A stretch of 64,000 nt of DNA, taken from assembly GCA_032719365.1 (NCBI GenBank), contig CM064871.1:30663566-30727565 (forward strand). Direction: 5' to 3'. The position numbers and the translations under genes are program-made. This stretch comes from Prinsepia uniflora (lineage: Eukaryota > Streptophyta > Magnoliopsida > Rosales > Rosaceae). The notes beneath the pieces are model-generated. The model searched no databases and was not told the DNA's origin. It worked only from the letters and a program-made list of their open reading frames with translations. Below, piece by piece: positions 21,691 through 34,727 of this stretch. Numbering within the stretch: position 1 is the first letter of the stretch; each line of letters opens with the position of its first letter.

Positions 21691-21886
21691 TGCTAGAATA
21701 AAATATATTTAGTTTCCATGTTTTATTGTAATTAGATCAATTATAGAATTTAATTCCTTATCTTACTCCTAAAATAGTGCATATGATCTTCTTACTAGTT
21801 TAGGACTGTTGTAAATCTCCATATATTATGTACATGGTTATTTCACGTTCAATACAAGGAAAAGTGATTATTTTTTCATACTTTCA
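21691..21886 (+). repeat. 3' LTR of the copia element
   Basis: It starts TGCTAGAATA (canonical TGTTAGAATA with one change) and ends CTTTCA. Alignment with 1381-1556 is clear, with substitutions and a 20-base length difference. Confidence 0.9.
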
Positions 21887-22639
21887 CGTTTTAATAGTAT
21901 TGTCTATATAAATATATAATATGGCAGAGGGGCAAACAATTTTATCCATATATAACCAATTGAAAAGTGAAAACTATGAAAGCTATATTGGTCAATTTTA
22001 GGGCAACTTTGTTTTGTGATTAATTCGTATAAAATGGGTCTAAGTAGCTCGAAGGTAGGGTAGATATGGTGGTGGGGTCTGAAAAAGATGAAGATGGCAT
22101 GGGAGGCTTTTTGATACCACTGGTGCTTCCTTTTGTTGGTGACGCCATGGCAGCTGGAATTGGATTTGGACCCATGATAGAACACGAATCAGACCTTCCT
22201 TTTCTATTTTTTGTTTTATACAATGTGCTATCGAAATTTAAATTTGAAATTAAATAACTACAAGCCGACACTTGAATAAATATGTTGTGAATAGTTCATT
22301 TTTTTTATTTCACGTATATTTCCATATAATTAGAATAAATAGTGTGAGATGATGAAATTAAATCCAAAGTGGAAAAAGAGAGAATTGATAGGTCATAAAT
22401 TTAAAAGTAAGTTGGTAAACTTTGTGACAAGAGTTAAAAAAAAAAAAAGGTTACAAATTCTTTTAATTTTTTTTTTTGAAGAAATTGATGTTATAAATTA
22501 ATACACATAAAAAATAAACTATCAACCTCGAAGTTTTCCCTCTATGCCATACTTTCTCAGTAGAGCTTTAAGTTTCCATTTTTCTTTCGTTGGATTATGA
22601 AAGAAATATTCTTGATGACGATCAGCAGATTACGCAGTC

Positions 22640-22683
<44 letters not shown>

Positions 22684-23229
22684 GGATAAAATTAGCTCAA
22701 AAATGTCATCATATATGCTGACAAAACATCTTTGAAAACTTTTCCCGTACAAAGGTTGCATTCTTTCAAAAGACATGCCAAGTCTACAAATTTTACTTTT
22801 TTAAAAACAAAACATTAAGAAGGATAAGTAATCATTTTCGATATAAATATATGTGATTCTAATTGTCTAATTGTCTATATGATTCAATTTCGAATATTAT
22901 TAAAATAGAATGTTATGGTGCGAAGATTGAATTATTTTCATTAAAAAAGAAAAAACCAATCCACCTAAGTAATCTAGAGAAGTTTATAAACTAAAGTTGT
23001 TAAGGTGTGTGCTATTACAATTGGCTTTGCAGAACTCTTTGCTTCTACGAAAGAAGATAGTGGAACTTCTCTATGTATTTTGACCTTTACATTGTATATG
23101 GTGGTGTTGCCTTTGCATGAATGATACAAACAACTTTGGAGTCCTTAACTACCAAGAAATAAAGCTACTTTATTAAAGAAATCAGTCAAGAATACCCAAT
23201 ATGTAGAAATGATTTAGACTTAGGAGATA
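21887..23229. other. AT-rich spacer between elements
   Basis: No supported gene. An AT dinucleotide tract lies at 22641-22680. A minus-strand frame at 22271-22020 (83 codons, Ser/Pro-rich) has no recognisable domain. Likely old intergenic sequence. Confidence 0.5.
22641..22680. repeat. (AT)n microsatellite
   Basis: About 19 AT units without interruption. Confidence 0.95.
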
Positions 23230-25682
23230 GTCCAGTACAGTGAGACGCAAGTCGGGTCCACTGGGAGGTAAAGTAATAAGGGTAATTATGCAGTAATAGT
23301 TAGGTTGGTGGGTCGACTGGTCACATCATAAAGAAATGGTTATATAGATTGATTGATATAAGTGAGATGACACTGTTGGGGTGTGATAGAGCAAGGATTA
23401 GTTTCTCTATTGGTTGTTGTTGTGGCTAGAGTGGGAAGAATTGGTAGGGCCCGTGATGGACCATAGGGGCGTGGTCAGTTGGGACCACATGCCCGGAGAT
23501 TTGCAATTCCTTCGTGGAAGTTTGAGTAGCCCCGGAGTGATGACCTGGATACCTATTATTGGTGGTCATGAATATGTATTTGGTAGGTCCCGGGCTATCC
23601 AATCTTTCCATGTCTTGAGATTGGCTATTGGACGGATATGGTGTTGTTTGTGATTGGTTATGGTATGGAAGTCGTTGAACTGACTAGAGTTTCCGATGTG
23701 ATACTTTGATAATAGTTATGTGGTGACCTTGGTAATTATATATGGTAAAATTGGTGAGACATAAGGGGGGGAGACCTCTTGATGTGAGGTTACCCAGGAT
23801 GACTGGTGCTATGGGCCTAATGGCTGACTTAGATTTGGATGAATTGGATGTAATCCTTAGAATGGATTGGTTGATGACTCATGAGACCTATATCGAGTAT
23901 GTTGATTAGGAAGTGATATGTGGAATCTAGGATTCCAGAGGTTATGTTTCAGGGAGACTCGAGGGTGTTACCCTCTAGGATGATTTTGATCCTCACAACC
24001 AATAGATGGTTGGTATGAGGTATTCAAGTTTGTTGGTCACATGTGTGGTGCATGTGCTTCGTGTATGAGATGCCTAGTGAGGGCTGAGGATGCCCAGATT
24101 TCTCAACATATTCATGTGATTTTGTCAGGATGAGAAATTGAGTTTACGATGATCTGAGCTTATATGTTGATTATGGACAACTTAATAAGGTAACGGTATG
24201 GGATAAGTACCCCGTATCATGAGTTAAGGATTTGTGGTTCCGTGGGAAGGTTGTCATTAGTGACCTTATTAAGAGAGGCCAACATGGTGGTGATTGTCGA
24301 TTTTGAGTAAAAGAGAGAAAAAGATAATGTCTGGATTTGATATGGCTAAGGGTAGTTGATGGTGATACCCTTGGATAGCCAAATGGACCGGTTCTATTTG
24401 TGAGCTGATGAGTCAGATATTCTGACCACATTGGGATGACGTATGGTACCAGGATTGATGGTTGGTTGGTTGGTGTACTTACATGTACCGATGGGCGTGT
24501 AATATACTGAGCAGATGTATTGAATGCCCTCAGAGAGAGAGATAGTTGAATAAGTGTTAGGTCTGATAGACCATAGTAGGTTTGGGGAACATGAGTTGGT
24601 ATGAGATTTGATGGAGACCACAGAGGATTGTAGGGGGGTACTCTACCATGTTTTTCCAGTTATGGTGATTGACCCGGAAGGAGGTCAGAGTTATTGGAAA
24701 TAAGAACTGAGATAGAAGGGTTACAAGTGGAGAAACGGTGACTTATGTTCGATCACTCACTATGACATTTGGGACTTGGTGAGTTGTGTGTTGATGCTAG
24801 ATGAACCCTCAGAAGTTGACCTTCCTTGTATGAGTTGAGATCGACCCACGGGGTTGAGTATGCAGAGGTCATATACCTTTGGGAAGGAATGTACGAGTAC
24901 TGTATCGACCATCAAGATTAGTGATAATGGATAAAAAGAAAGGCTTATTGTGTGATATGGTGATGGTCGGAATATATTGAGATTACGACCACATTGGCGG
25001 ATTGGGTATTATTTGGGGAGAGGACTGTCATGTTTGATAACTTAAGGATATGTGAAATCCTGTTAGTTATGGAACTCTATAGGATTGGAGTAATACATGA
25101 TTTCTGATAACTTGGACGGTTGGCATCCAATTCCAGGACCATACTTGGTGTATGGTGGAGTCGAAGTTAAGAAAAGGATGTGCCTTGCGATATAGTACGA
25201 GCGATTGTACTGAGTACTTATTGGCAATAGGAAGGAATCAGGAGGAAAGGTTAAAATCATTATACATAGTGAACCTGGGAAAGGGATATGGTGTATTTGA
25301 CCCAGTGAGGGGAATAAGTCCCCGAGTTGTTGAACCTTATGAGTTTATTGGCCTGGTGACATATGCATAAGGATGTATCATGTCACGAGCGGATGGCATT
25401 TGATTGAGAAGATATGACGGATTTTCGTGTTTCCTAGATTGTGTGGACTCGAAAGTGAGCTAGGCTACGTATTCCGAGGAAGCATATGGTACAACTGCCC
25501 ATGGGGCAGGGGTTTACAGAAGGATTGAGACCGGTTGTACGATTTCTATAAATTGAGTATGACTTATAACCAGTTGAGGTTGCTTTTGTTTTAGGTTCAT
25601 CTTAGACGTAATTCCTCGAGATAAGTATCATGACACCTACTGTTGGGAATTTCGAGGACGAAATTCTCTAAGGGGGGTAGGA
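23230..25682 (+). pseudogene. Decayed Ty3/gypsy pol (protease, RT, RNase H, C-terminal tail) ending in a polypurine tract
   Basis: The retroviral-type protease tail is readable at about 23818-23880 (MADLDLDELDVILRMDWLMTH). The RT palm start follows at about 24177-24240 (QLNKVTVWDKYPVS). An RNase H-like TDHKS box appears as CIDHQ near 24900-24925. At about 25645-25665 the frame reads NFEDEI, typical of the tail of chromovirus pol just before the 3' LTR. AAGGGGGGTAGGA (25670-25682) is the polypurine tract. Stops are dense and no long ORF remains. The 5' LTR and gag are absent or unrecognisable, so the element is 5'-truncated. Its 3' LTR is D. Confidence 0.75.
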
Positions 25683-28153
25683 TGTAACGACCCGGACATT
25701 CGAAAAAGGAAAATTTGGAAAATTTGAAGGAAATGACGAATTTTCCCCCTAGAATCGGGCGAACAATTGACTTTTGGTTTGAACGGTCAAACGGACTTTA
25801 ACCGATGACTGTGATGTAGTACGGGACGTCACGAGTCCATAGACAAGTGCCACGTCCGATTCTGACATTCGATGAGAAAGTTATGATGTTCGGAAGTTCA
25901 AGGGTAATTCAGTAATTTGGTTTAAAAGGAGGGCAATTTGTTGACTTTCCAAACGACATGGACTGTTCACGTAATCTGAGGACCGTTAGGTATGTAACGA
26001 CCCGTCCCAAATTCCAGGATTAGATTAGTGACTAATCACGATTAGTGAGGCTAATCAGTGATTAGTTGGGGTGAAATCGGACGAACGATGCAAAATGACC
26101 GTTCTGCCCCTAGTGTGGGCGAAACGTTGACTTTTTGTTTTGGGCGGTCAAATGGACTTTGACCACTGACCGTGACGTAGTTTGTGACGTCACGAGTTCA
26201 TAGACAGGTGGCACGTTCAATTCCCGACGTTCGAGCAGGAAGTTATGACGTTCGGAAGTTTAGGGGGCATTTCGGTAATTTTGGTTAAAAGGGGCAAATA
26301 GTTGACTTTTTGACCAGGATGTCCGATTGCCGAGGGCCAAGGACCATTACGTAGATCGGGACGATACGAATCCGTAGACAGGCGACACGTCGAATTCGGA
26401 CGTTCGATGGCGAAGTTACTGTTCACGGAAGTTCCCGATTACTATTCACGACTACACGTTTTACGAGGACCGTTTGTCTTTAGTGGGCCCAGTTACTTTT
26501 CAGCAACCAATGGATGAGTGACAGGTGTCACCCATCCACTGGTTACCAGCCCACATTCATGCATCCAACCTTCCTGTGCATTTTCATTTCTTCATCCAAA
26601 CACATACCAAAACCCGATCTCAGGGGACCCCAAACCCATTCCAACCTTCAACCCTTGACCATGACTGAGAGGACCAGAGAGGGAGGAGAGAAAGGTGGAT
26701 GATGGTACAGGCCAGGACAGAGCCATCGTGCACGGCGGAGGCCCAAAACCCGAAAGGTATCGATTAAACCATTTTCAATCCATTTTTCCATTTTGATGTT
26801 AGGGCTAGTTTTGAATGATTAGGGAATGGTTATTAGGATGTTAGGAAGGTTCTAAGAGGGTTTTGGTGGTGGTTGACGGCTGGGACGCCGTGGGAGTTGA
26901 TCAGGGAAGTTTGAACCGTATGGTTCAAAATGGGTTCATGGGTTTTAGTTGGTTTTAGATAGTTTTATTAATTGGGATTGATAGAAAACATTAAAATAGG
27001 AATTTAGGAATTGAAATGGAGGCAAACAGACCAAAATTGAGAGAGAAGGAAGCCTGGACCGGTCACACCGGTCCAGTTGCAGAAAAAGACCAGACCGGTT
27101 GGTTCAGACCGGCTGCGCGAGGAAGAAGACATCACTGTGCAGTGGCGCGTGAAGCCCACGCGCAGTGCACTCCCAGGGCACGTGAGGGCGCGTGGCAGGG
27201 AATCTCGGGAAGATTTCAACACGTGAAATCATCTATTCGATGTAACGAACATTTTGGGACTACTTTCGTGTCGATCGGACACCGTCTCGATAATGTTCGG
27301 GTCATCGGAAGGTTTCGGATTGGGGTTTAAAAATAGTTAGAAAATCCAGAAAATTACGGGGCTTTGGTAGGAGGTTAATTAAGTAGTTAGTAACCTTCTA
27401 TTAAAATTTGGATAGGTTTGGAAGTCCCGGTGACGGTGATCGGCTCGGGGATCCGTATGGCACGCAAATCGAGGTGGCAGCTCGGACGGTCTGTGAGTGG
27501 ACCTTGTTTTCTAAATTGGTGCATGCATAAATGTTTATTATATGTTTTAAATACTTGTTTGTGATGCCATGGGTGCATTTGTATGTGGTTACGTATAGGC
27601 ACGTATTGCGAGGTTTCGGCCCTATACAGTGCCTATACGGGTCTGTATGTCTTTATTGTTCTAAATGAAAAGGTTTTGGATTTGTAAAAGAATAAACTCG
27701 GGTATAAGACCCATTTGGTTTTGTCTCGGGCATATGACGCTATTTACGACCTTCGGGTCTAAATCGTGGTCGCGACAGGTGCTATGTGCACGGCGATCGA
27801 CGATACGACGCTCGCCTCCGGATTAGGATGTGTTCCTTCCGGAGAGGTCACGATGCACGATTCGTGGTCGGGCAGCCTGGGGAGGCTCGACTTCGGAGTG
27901 CTGACGGTTCAGGATAGCGATCGGTGATGAGTGCACCATGATCTTGTGGTGGTCGCGTCGGTTGATTCGTTGACGGCGACATACTAGGATTGAGAGCGGT
28001 CCTGGATGGATGGTTGCACGCATCACTATGATCGGAGTCGTGACTGACCGTTAGATATCGGGCACGATGCCCAGCTGATGTCATATGTTCGGGCACGAGA
28101 CTCAATTGTTTTACATTGATGATTTCGGGTCAGGGACCCTACATGGATTTCCG

Positions 28154-28290
28154 GGTTCATGACGGTTTATGGGAACCGACATGAACCTTTGTCAGGTCAT
28201 TCTGGTTCATGACGGTTTATGGGAACCGGCATGAACCCTGGTTAATGGATGTTATGGATTATGACGGTTCAAGGGAACCGTGCATGAATG
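28154..28290 (+). repeat. 50-bp palindromic tandem repeat, 3 copies (in E)
   Basis: The core GGTTCATGACGG...CCGRCATGAACC folds back on itself. Cores recur at 28159, 28209 and 28261. Confidence 0.85.
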
Positions 28291-29546
28291 TTTATGTTAT
28301 GTATATATATGTATTCATATACCTTCCTTTACTTCTATTATCTCCTCCGGGGAGGGTCGTTGACCTGGGTGGACCCCGGAGTAGTTACGGAGCACCGACT
28401 AAGTGGAGTCACCCCCCAGTTGGGTTCCTTACTCTCAAGAAGGCTATGATTACTATTACCTCGGGTAGGGTCAGTGGTCTGCGGACATTGATCTTGACTT
28501 TGAGAAGACTCGGATTGAGACCTAGGTAGCACGCGCATAGCTTTGGAAATCGTGACAGGATTGGTTGTGTGGATTATATGTATATATGATGTATGCTATG
28601 TGAGATATATGATATGTGATATGCACAGGTTTTGGGCAGTGGCCAGTGTACGTGGTTTTACTATGGTTTGGGCTGAGTCCCGTATGGTCATTTTCATTAT
28701 AATTCTTTCAATATTGGTTTTGGGCTTAGCTCTCATGACAGGACCCATCCCAATCCCCCCGGGATTAGTGCGGGATGACCCTGCTCCCGTCTGACACGAA
28801 GTGTCAGACAAGGGATATTTTCGTCCTTTGCCCTCCCGGGCTATCAGAGTACGCCAGGATCCGGAGGAGGTATGTGATATCTCGGTCTCTGCTACAGTCC
28901 CCATCCGATGTCAACCTGAAGGGCAGTCAAAACATTAAAAACTGTGAGTGGACAAAATAAAAGTTTATAAAAACATTTCATAAGACATTTGTACCCTCCA
29001 CTAAAAAGCATGCATGCATTCGAAAACCATTTATCCAAAACAAACCATATGTGGGACTAAGCCCAAAGCAGATATAAATCAAGGTCGAAAGGACCACAAT
29101 GAAAACGACCATACGGCCCACTGCCCAAATCCATACGGGACTCTGCCCCAAACCATAAAGAAACCAAGTACACGAGCCACTGCTTAAATCCTGTGCACAC
29201 CTGTGCACACCACATATCATATATAATATATACATCACATACATATATATAAGTCACACAACCAATCCTGTCACGGTATCCAAAGCTACGCGCGTGCTAC
29301 CCGGGTCTCAATCCGAGTCATCTCAAAGTCAAGGTCAATGTCCGCAGACCACTGACCCTACCCGAGGTAATAGTAACCATAGCCTTCCTGAGAGTAAGGA
29401 ACCCAACTGGGGGGTGACTCCACTCAGTCGGTGCTCCGTGACTACTCCGGGGTCCACCCAGGCCAACGACCCTCCCCGGAGGAGATAATAGAAGTAGAGG
29501 AAGGTAGATGAACATATATATATATATATATACATAACACAATATC

Positions 29547-29780
29547 CATGCCCGGTTCCCCTGAACCGTCATGATCCATAATATTCATAACCAAGGTAAC
29601 ATGCCGGTTCCCATAAACCGTCATGTACCGTAATAACATAACCAGGGTTCATGCCGGTCCCCATAAACCGTCAAGAACCAGAATGACCTGACAAAGGTTC
29701 ATGCCGGTTCCGATAAACCGTCATGAACCACAATGACCTTTCCAGAGTTCATGCCGGTTCCCGTAAACCGTCATGAACTT
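29547..29780 (-). repeat. 50-bp palindromic tandem repeat, 5 copies (in K)
   Basis: ATGCCGGTTCC..AAACCGTCATGAACC cores begin at 29548, 29601, 29651, 29701 and 29751. The last four are spaced exactly 50 bp apart. It is the same unit as in LTR E, in opposite orientation. Confidence 0.9.
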
Positions 29781-30801
29781 GGAAATCCATCTAGGGTCCC
29801 TGACCCGAAATCATCAGTGTAAAACATCTGGGTCTCGTGCCCGAACATATGACTCAACTGGGCACCGTGCCCGATATCTATGGGTCAGTCACGACTCCGA
29901 TCAGAGTTATGCGTGCAACCATCCATCCAGGACCACTCTCAATCCTGGTATGTCGCCGTGAACGAATCAACCGACGCGACCACCACAAGATCATGGTGCA
30001 CTCATCACCGATCGATATCCTGAACCATCAGCACTCCGAAGTCGAGCCTCCCCAGGCTGCTCGACCACGAATCGTGCATCGTGACCTCTCCGGAAGGAAC
30101 ACATCCCAATCCGGAGGCGAGCGTCGTATCGTCGATCGCCGTGCACATAGCACCTGTCGCGACCACGATTTAGACCCGAAGGTCGTAAATAGTGTCATAT
30201 GCTCGAGACAAAACCAAATGGGTCTCATACCCGAGTTTATCCATTTAGAAATCCAAAACCATTTCATTTAAATCATTAAAGGAATACAGACCCGTATAAG
30301 CACCGTATAAGGCCAAAACCTCGAATTACGTGCCTATACGTAACCACATACAAATGCACCCATGGCATCATCAAACATGTAATAAAACATATAATAAACA
30401 TTTATAAATGCACCAATTTAGAAAACAATGTCCACTCACAGACCGTCCGAGCTGCCGCCTCGATTTGCGTGCCATTCGGTTCCCAGAGCCGATCACCGTC
30501 ACCGGGACTCCCAAACCTGTCCAAATCGTAATAGAAGGTTACTAACTACTTGATTAACCTCCTACCAAATCCCCGTAATTTTCTGATATTTTTAACTATT
30601 TTTAATCCCGAACCTATACCTTCCGATGCCCCGAAACATATCGAGACGGTGTCCGATCGACACGAAACCAGTCCCAAAATGTTCGTTACATCGAATAGAA
30701 GATTTCACATGTTGAACACTTCCCCAAATTCCCTGTCACGCGCCCTCACGCGCCGCCTGAAGTGGCTGCGTGTGGGCTTCACGCGCCGCTACAGTACCTG
30801 C

Positions 30802-30948
30802 TGACGTCATCGCTGACGTCAGCATGACGTCATCACTGACAGCCCCTGACAGGGACACGTGTCACGCTCCCATTGGCCCACTGTCTGACATGTCAGTCTG
30901 ACATGATGACGTCATCCCTGACATGATGACGTCATCAGGATGACGTCA
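30802..30948 (-). promoter_or_regulatory. TGACGTCA cluster in LTR K
   Basis: Six exact TGACGTCA palindromes occur at 30802, 30814, 30825, 30907, 30927 and 30941, plus one CACGTG at 30856. These are core sites of TGA- and ABF-type bZIP factors. Activity is inferred. Confidence 0.55.
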
Positions 30949-31906
30949 TCAGTCATCCCTGCCTCCTCGCGGGTCGACCCGAATTACTGCAACCGGGTCG
31001 CCGTGACCCGCGGCTTGACCCGGCCAGTTCTCCCTGCTCCGGCCACCGTTTCTCCTTCCGTTTGTCCCATTCTACTCGTATCAATCTAAGCTAAGGTTCT
31101 ATGACATTAAAATGGAAGGAAAACAACTAAAACCCGTACCTCCAATTCGGCCATGGCGGCCGTGACTTCCTCCGCCGTTCACGGTTGTTACAGGCCGTTC
31201 AACACCTCGAAACCAATCCCTCTTGACTACCCTAAGTCCCTAGAATGTGTTAGGATCCACAGAAACCCAAAACCGTCCCTTAAAACTCATTTTCGAATTT
31301 TGAAGTTTTCTTACCTCACGGGTTCGGCTCCTCCGCCGTGTCCTCCGTCGTCCGTCGCCGTGACTCGCCGTCCCAGCCTCTCTGTCCTTCCCTCCACTCA
31401 CTCACGGTCACACCCAAGCAATGAATGGTGATGGTGTGTGTGTGTTTCGGTTTTTGAAAGAAAATGAAGAAAATGAACAAAAATGGGGTTATGGGTTTCG
31501 GGTGGGAGGATGAACAAAGATGAAGGAGGATGGCTGATGAGAGAAGGAGAGATGGGATGGAGGGTGTGGATTTAAAGTTAGAATTGATTTGGAGGGTTGA
31601 GATTGAATGGTGGGTGGGTTTGGTTTATAAAATTAATTAAATAATATTAATTAATTATATAGATCCACAAATTGGGGGATCAAGTCAATGGGATGAGTGA
31701 CACTTGTCACTCATCCATGGGACCCACCAAAATATCTGCCCAATCAGATTTCGCCAAATCGTCCCCGTCTCGAAGTTCGTGCATAGTGAAATCGAACTTC
31801 CGTGACCCATAACTCTCCCGTTTGAAGTCCGATTTCAGAGTGCCGCCTGCCTATGGATTCGTATCGTCTTTATCTACGTAACGGTCTTCGGCCCTGCGGC
31901 CATCGG

Positions 31907-34727
31907 TGACAGGACCCGCCCCGATCCCACAGGGACCACAAGGGGACGTGCCCTGCTCTAGTCTGACACCCAATAATTCATACCAATTTTAACCTCAAAA
32001 CATCAAATGCATAAATAACCAAATTAAAGTCATACATCAAATCCGAATTAAACGAATGTCAGACAAGGGATGAAATTCAAAATTACAAGTTGCGAGCACG
32101 ACTCTAACATAAACCTGCGGGTAAACCACCCAGCAGGGGTTCAGGTACGCAGAAGTAGATCTATGCCTCAGCCTCAGGTTCCTCCTCTACCTCAGTATCA
32201 CGACCTGGAGGGGTTACCAAAAACATTAAGGGTGAGTGGACCGAACTCAAGTTTATAAAATCATTTGATAAGTAAAACATATAATTTACCCCTCCGTTTT
32301 CCAAACATGCATGCAGCATCATTTTAAATCATAAATAATATGAATCATAAGGCATGTAATAAAACCATAACCATAATTTTAGCCACTGCACTATACACTC
32401 CAATCCTGACATCCCCGATGTCTGACGTCCCTGACATCCAATAAGGTCACAATCACAAGGCTACGCGTGCCACTCGGGTCTCAATTCCGAGTTCAATCCC
32501 CGAACCCTGTTCGGTTACAGCATCCCCGATGCTTAGCGTCATAGACGCTGGACGTTCTAGACGTCCGTGACCTCTCCGGGGTACCTCATCCGGAGGAGAC
32601 AATATAATATGGAAGGATCTATACAGTGCAGTACCAAATACATTTTATTGCTATCCACATGCAAACATATATGTATACATAGGTAAAATCTGAACCGATC
32701 GTTACGTTTCATCAAACGGGTCTCATGCCCAAATACCGTGAAACGTGCCATAACCGAAATCTCAATATCATCAAAACCATTTATAGATTCCAGCATGTGA
32801 ACATATAAGTAAATCGGAAAACATTTAAGCATGCAAGGGTTTAATGAAAACGGGCCCACTCACAGTACAATCCTGCTAGAAACCGAACGTATACCCTCGT
32901 CCTGGTACAAATGTACAATCCCTGTCAAGTCCAAAGTATTCGTAAAGGTCAATTTAAACCCCCAACATTCAACCATGAAAGCCTAGGCCGAAACCGGCCC
33001 GGGAAAGCCGCCCGAACGCGCGTCCCAATGCAATAAACCTTAATTTGACCAACTTAATGATCTCCGATCGACCCGAAACCACCGCCATTGGATCCGGATC
33101 GTCGAAACCTAAAGAATGGTGGTGGTCCCACCAAAAGTACTATTCACACGCGCCCACACGCGCCAGTCAACGCGTCGGTCAACGCAAGAACAGTCCCTGC
33201 TGACGTCACCGCTGACGTCACTGCTGACGTCAGCATGACGTCATGCTGATGTCATCTGACAGCTGTCAGGTCTGACATGTCAGACTCTGACAGGTGCCAC
33301 GTGTCAACATCCGATTGGTCCACCTCACTGATCTGTCAGGCCACGTGTCAGATCTGACATGTGCCACGTGTCAGCACGGCACTGGTCCACATCACTGACA
33401 TGTCAGTGACACGTGGCAGTCCCTGATTGGGCCACGTCACTAACATGTCAGTGCTGACTGTGCATTGACATGTGAAACGTGTCGACTCACGGTTGGTCCA
33501 CGTCACCTGACAGTCTGACAGGGTGCCACGTCATCACCTCTGTCCTCAGGCGGGTTGACCCGTATCTCTGCAACTCGGGTCGATCAGACCCGCGATCATG
33601 ACCCGGTCACCATTCCACTATTTCTCAATCATTTTTGTTCAGATTTGTTCCTAACTACTCGTCTGAATCCCAGAAACAGTTCTAGCTAATTAAAATCAAT
33701 AAACAAGGGCTGAATCGAAGACTCACCTCGATGAACAGACACGGGTTCCCGTCGCTGTTTGGCCACCGTTCAGGTCACCTCCGACCACGAAGTCACGTCC
33801 TAAAGTTCCCTATAAGTCCATAGAATCGAATAGGATCAAATTAACACAAAACTAAACGTTGGAATTCAAGTTACCAAATCCTGGGTTTTTGAAACCGTTT
33901 CGGGTTTTTGAAACCGTTTCGGGTTTAGAAACCGGCTCACCTCGCCGCCGTCTGCCGCCGTCCACCGCCGTGCCTCCCTCTTTCCCCGTGAGTCCAGCAA
34001 CACACAGACACAGAGAGTGGGTGATGAGCTGGGGTGTTTTTTCAAATGGGCAGAATGTGCATTTCGGGTAGGAAATATAAAGAATGGAGGGAAAGGAAAT
34101 GGACGGTCCAGATTTGATCTCAAGGATGAGATCAATGGTTCAGATTAGATCTGGGTACTTCAAATCAATGGCTGAGATCAAAAGTGGATTTTAATGCTAT
34201 TTAATCCCATAGTGGATCTGATCCAATCTAGCCAATGGGTGAGTGACACTTGTCACTCACCAGGTGTCCTCCAATCAGAATTTTTTTAGAATAAAATATT
34301 CGACACGAAAACCGAGACACTTACCTCCCGATTTCACGTTTCTGACCATAACTTCCTCGTACGAAGTCCGATTTCGGCGTGCCGCCTGTCTACGGACTCA
34401 GGACGTCGAGGCCTGCCTGACGGTCCTTGAGTCAACTAAGAATTAGTTGCCAAAAGAAATGTCTACATTTTCCCCTCCCGGAAGTCCAAATTACGATAAC
34501 GCCCCTGAACTTCCGATAGCCATAACTTTTTCCCTGATCGTCCGAATTGGATGTGCCACCTGTCTATGAAATCGTGACGTCCCGAACTACGTCACGGTCA
34601 TAGGTCAAAGTCCATTTAATTCATCAATCAAAAAGTCAACAATTGGCCATACCCATCACAAGGGTAAAAGCGTCAAATCACACATTAAAGTATAATATTG
34701 AAATCCTCGAATTTCCGGGGTGTTACA
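31907..34727 (-). mobile_element. Solo LTR 'L' (2821 bp), TSD ATCGG
   Basis: The plus-strand borders are TGACAGGACCCGCCC and CCGGGGTGTTACA, flanked by ATCGG at 31902-31906 and 34728-34732. On the minus strand it begins TGTAACACCCCGG, a sister family of the TGTAACGACCCGTCC group. It contains a TGACGTCA/CACGTG cluster and an expanded form of the LTR-end hairpin (arms at about 31970 and 32058). No internal region is present. It is the innermost unit of the nest. Confidence 0.9.
33201..33415 (-). promoter_or_regulatory. TGACGTCA and G-box cluster in LTR L
   Basis: Four TGACGTCA sites lie at 33201, 33213, 33225 and 33236, with spacings 12, 12 and 11. Four CACGTG G-boxes follow at 33298, 33342, 33365 and 33410, most in ABRE-like CCACGTGTC context. 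CTGACATGTCAG-like palindromes are interspersed. Putative bZIP-responsive LTR promoter; not tested. Confidence 0.55.

Larger units (their letters stand above)
1381..21886 (+). mobile_element. Ty1/copia retrotransposon, expanded by nested insertions
   Basis: Matching short LTRs lie at 1381-1556 and 21691-21886, both ending in a shared AATACAAGGAAAA...CTTTCAC block. Between them, in the order gag, protease, integrase, RT, RNase H, are decayed copia coding segments, all on the plus strand. Three insertions break the element: a MITE at 2066-2417, element A at 3276-16240 and solo LTR C at 17364-20276. Removing these with one TSD copy each leaves about 4.26 kb, normal for a short-LTR copia element. 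The domain order in copia (integrase before RT) is respected. I could not read a convincing TSD for the copia element itself, consistent with age. Confidence 0.92.

Noticed and set aside
22020..22271. 83-codon minus-strand frame, Ser/Pro-rich, ending in the spacer
   Set aside because: No domain, promoter, splice site or neighbour supports it, and overlapping frames on both strands are equally open.
23414..23653. 79-codon plus-strand frame upstream of the gypsy protease trace
   Set aside because: No match to gag or protease motifs that I can see. It is kept only as part of the decayed gypsy interior.
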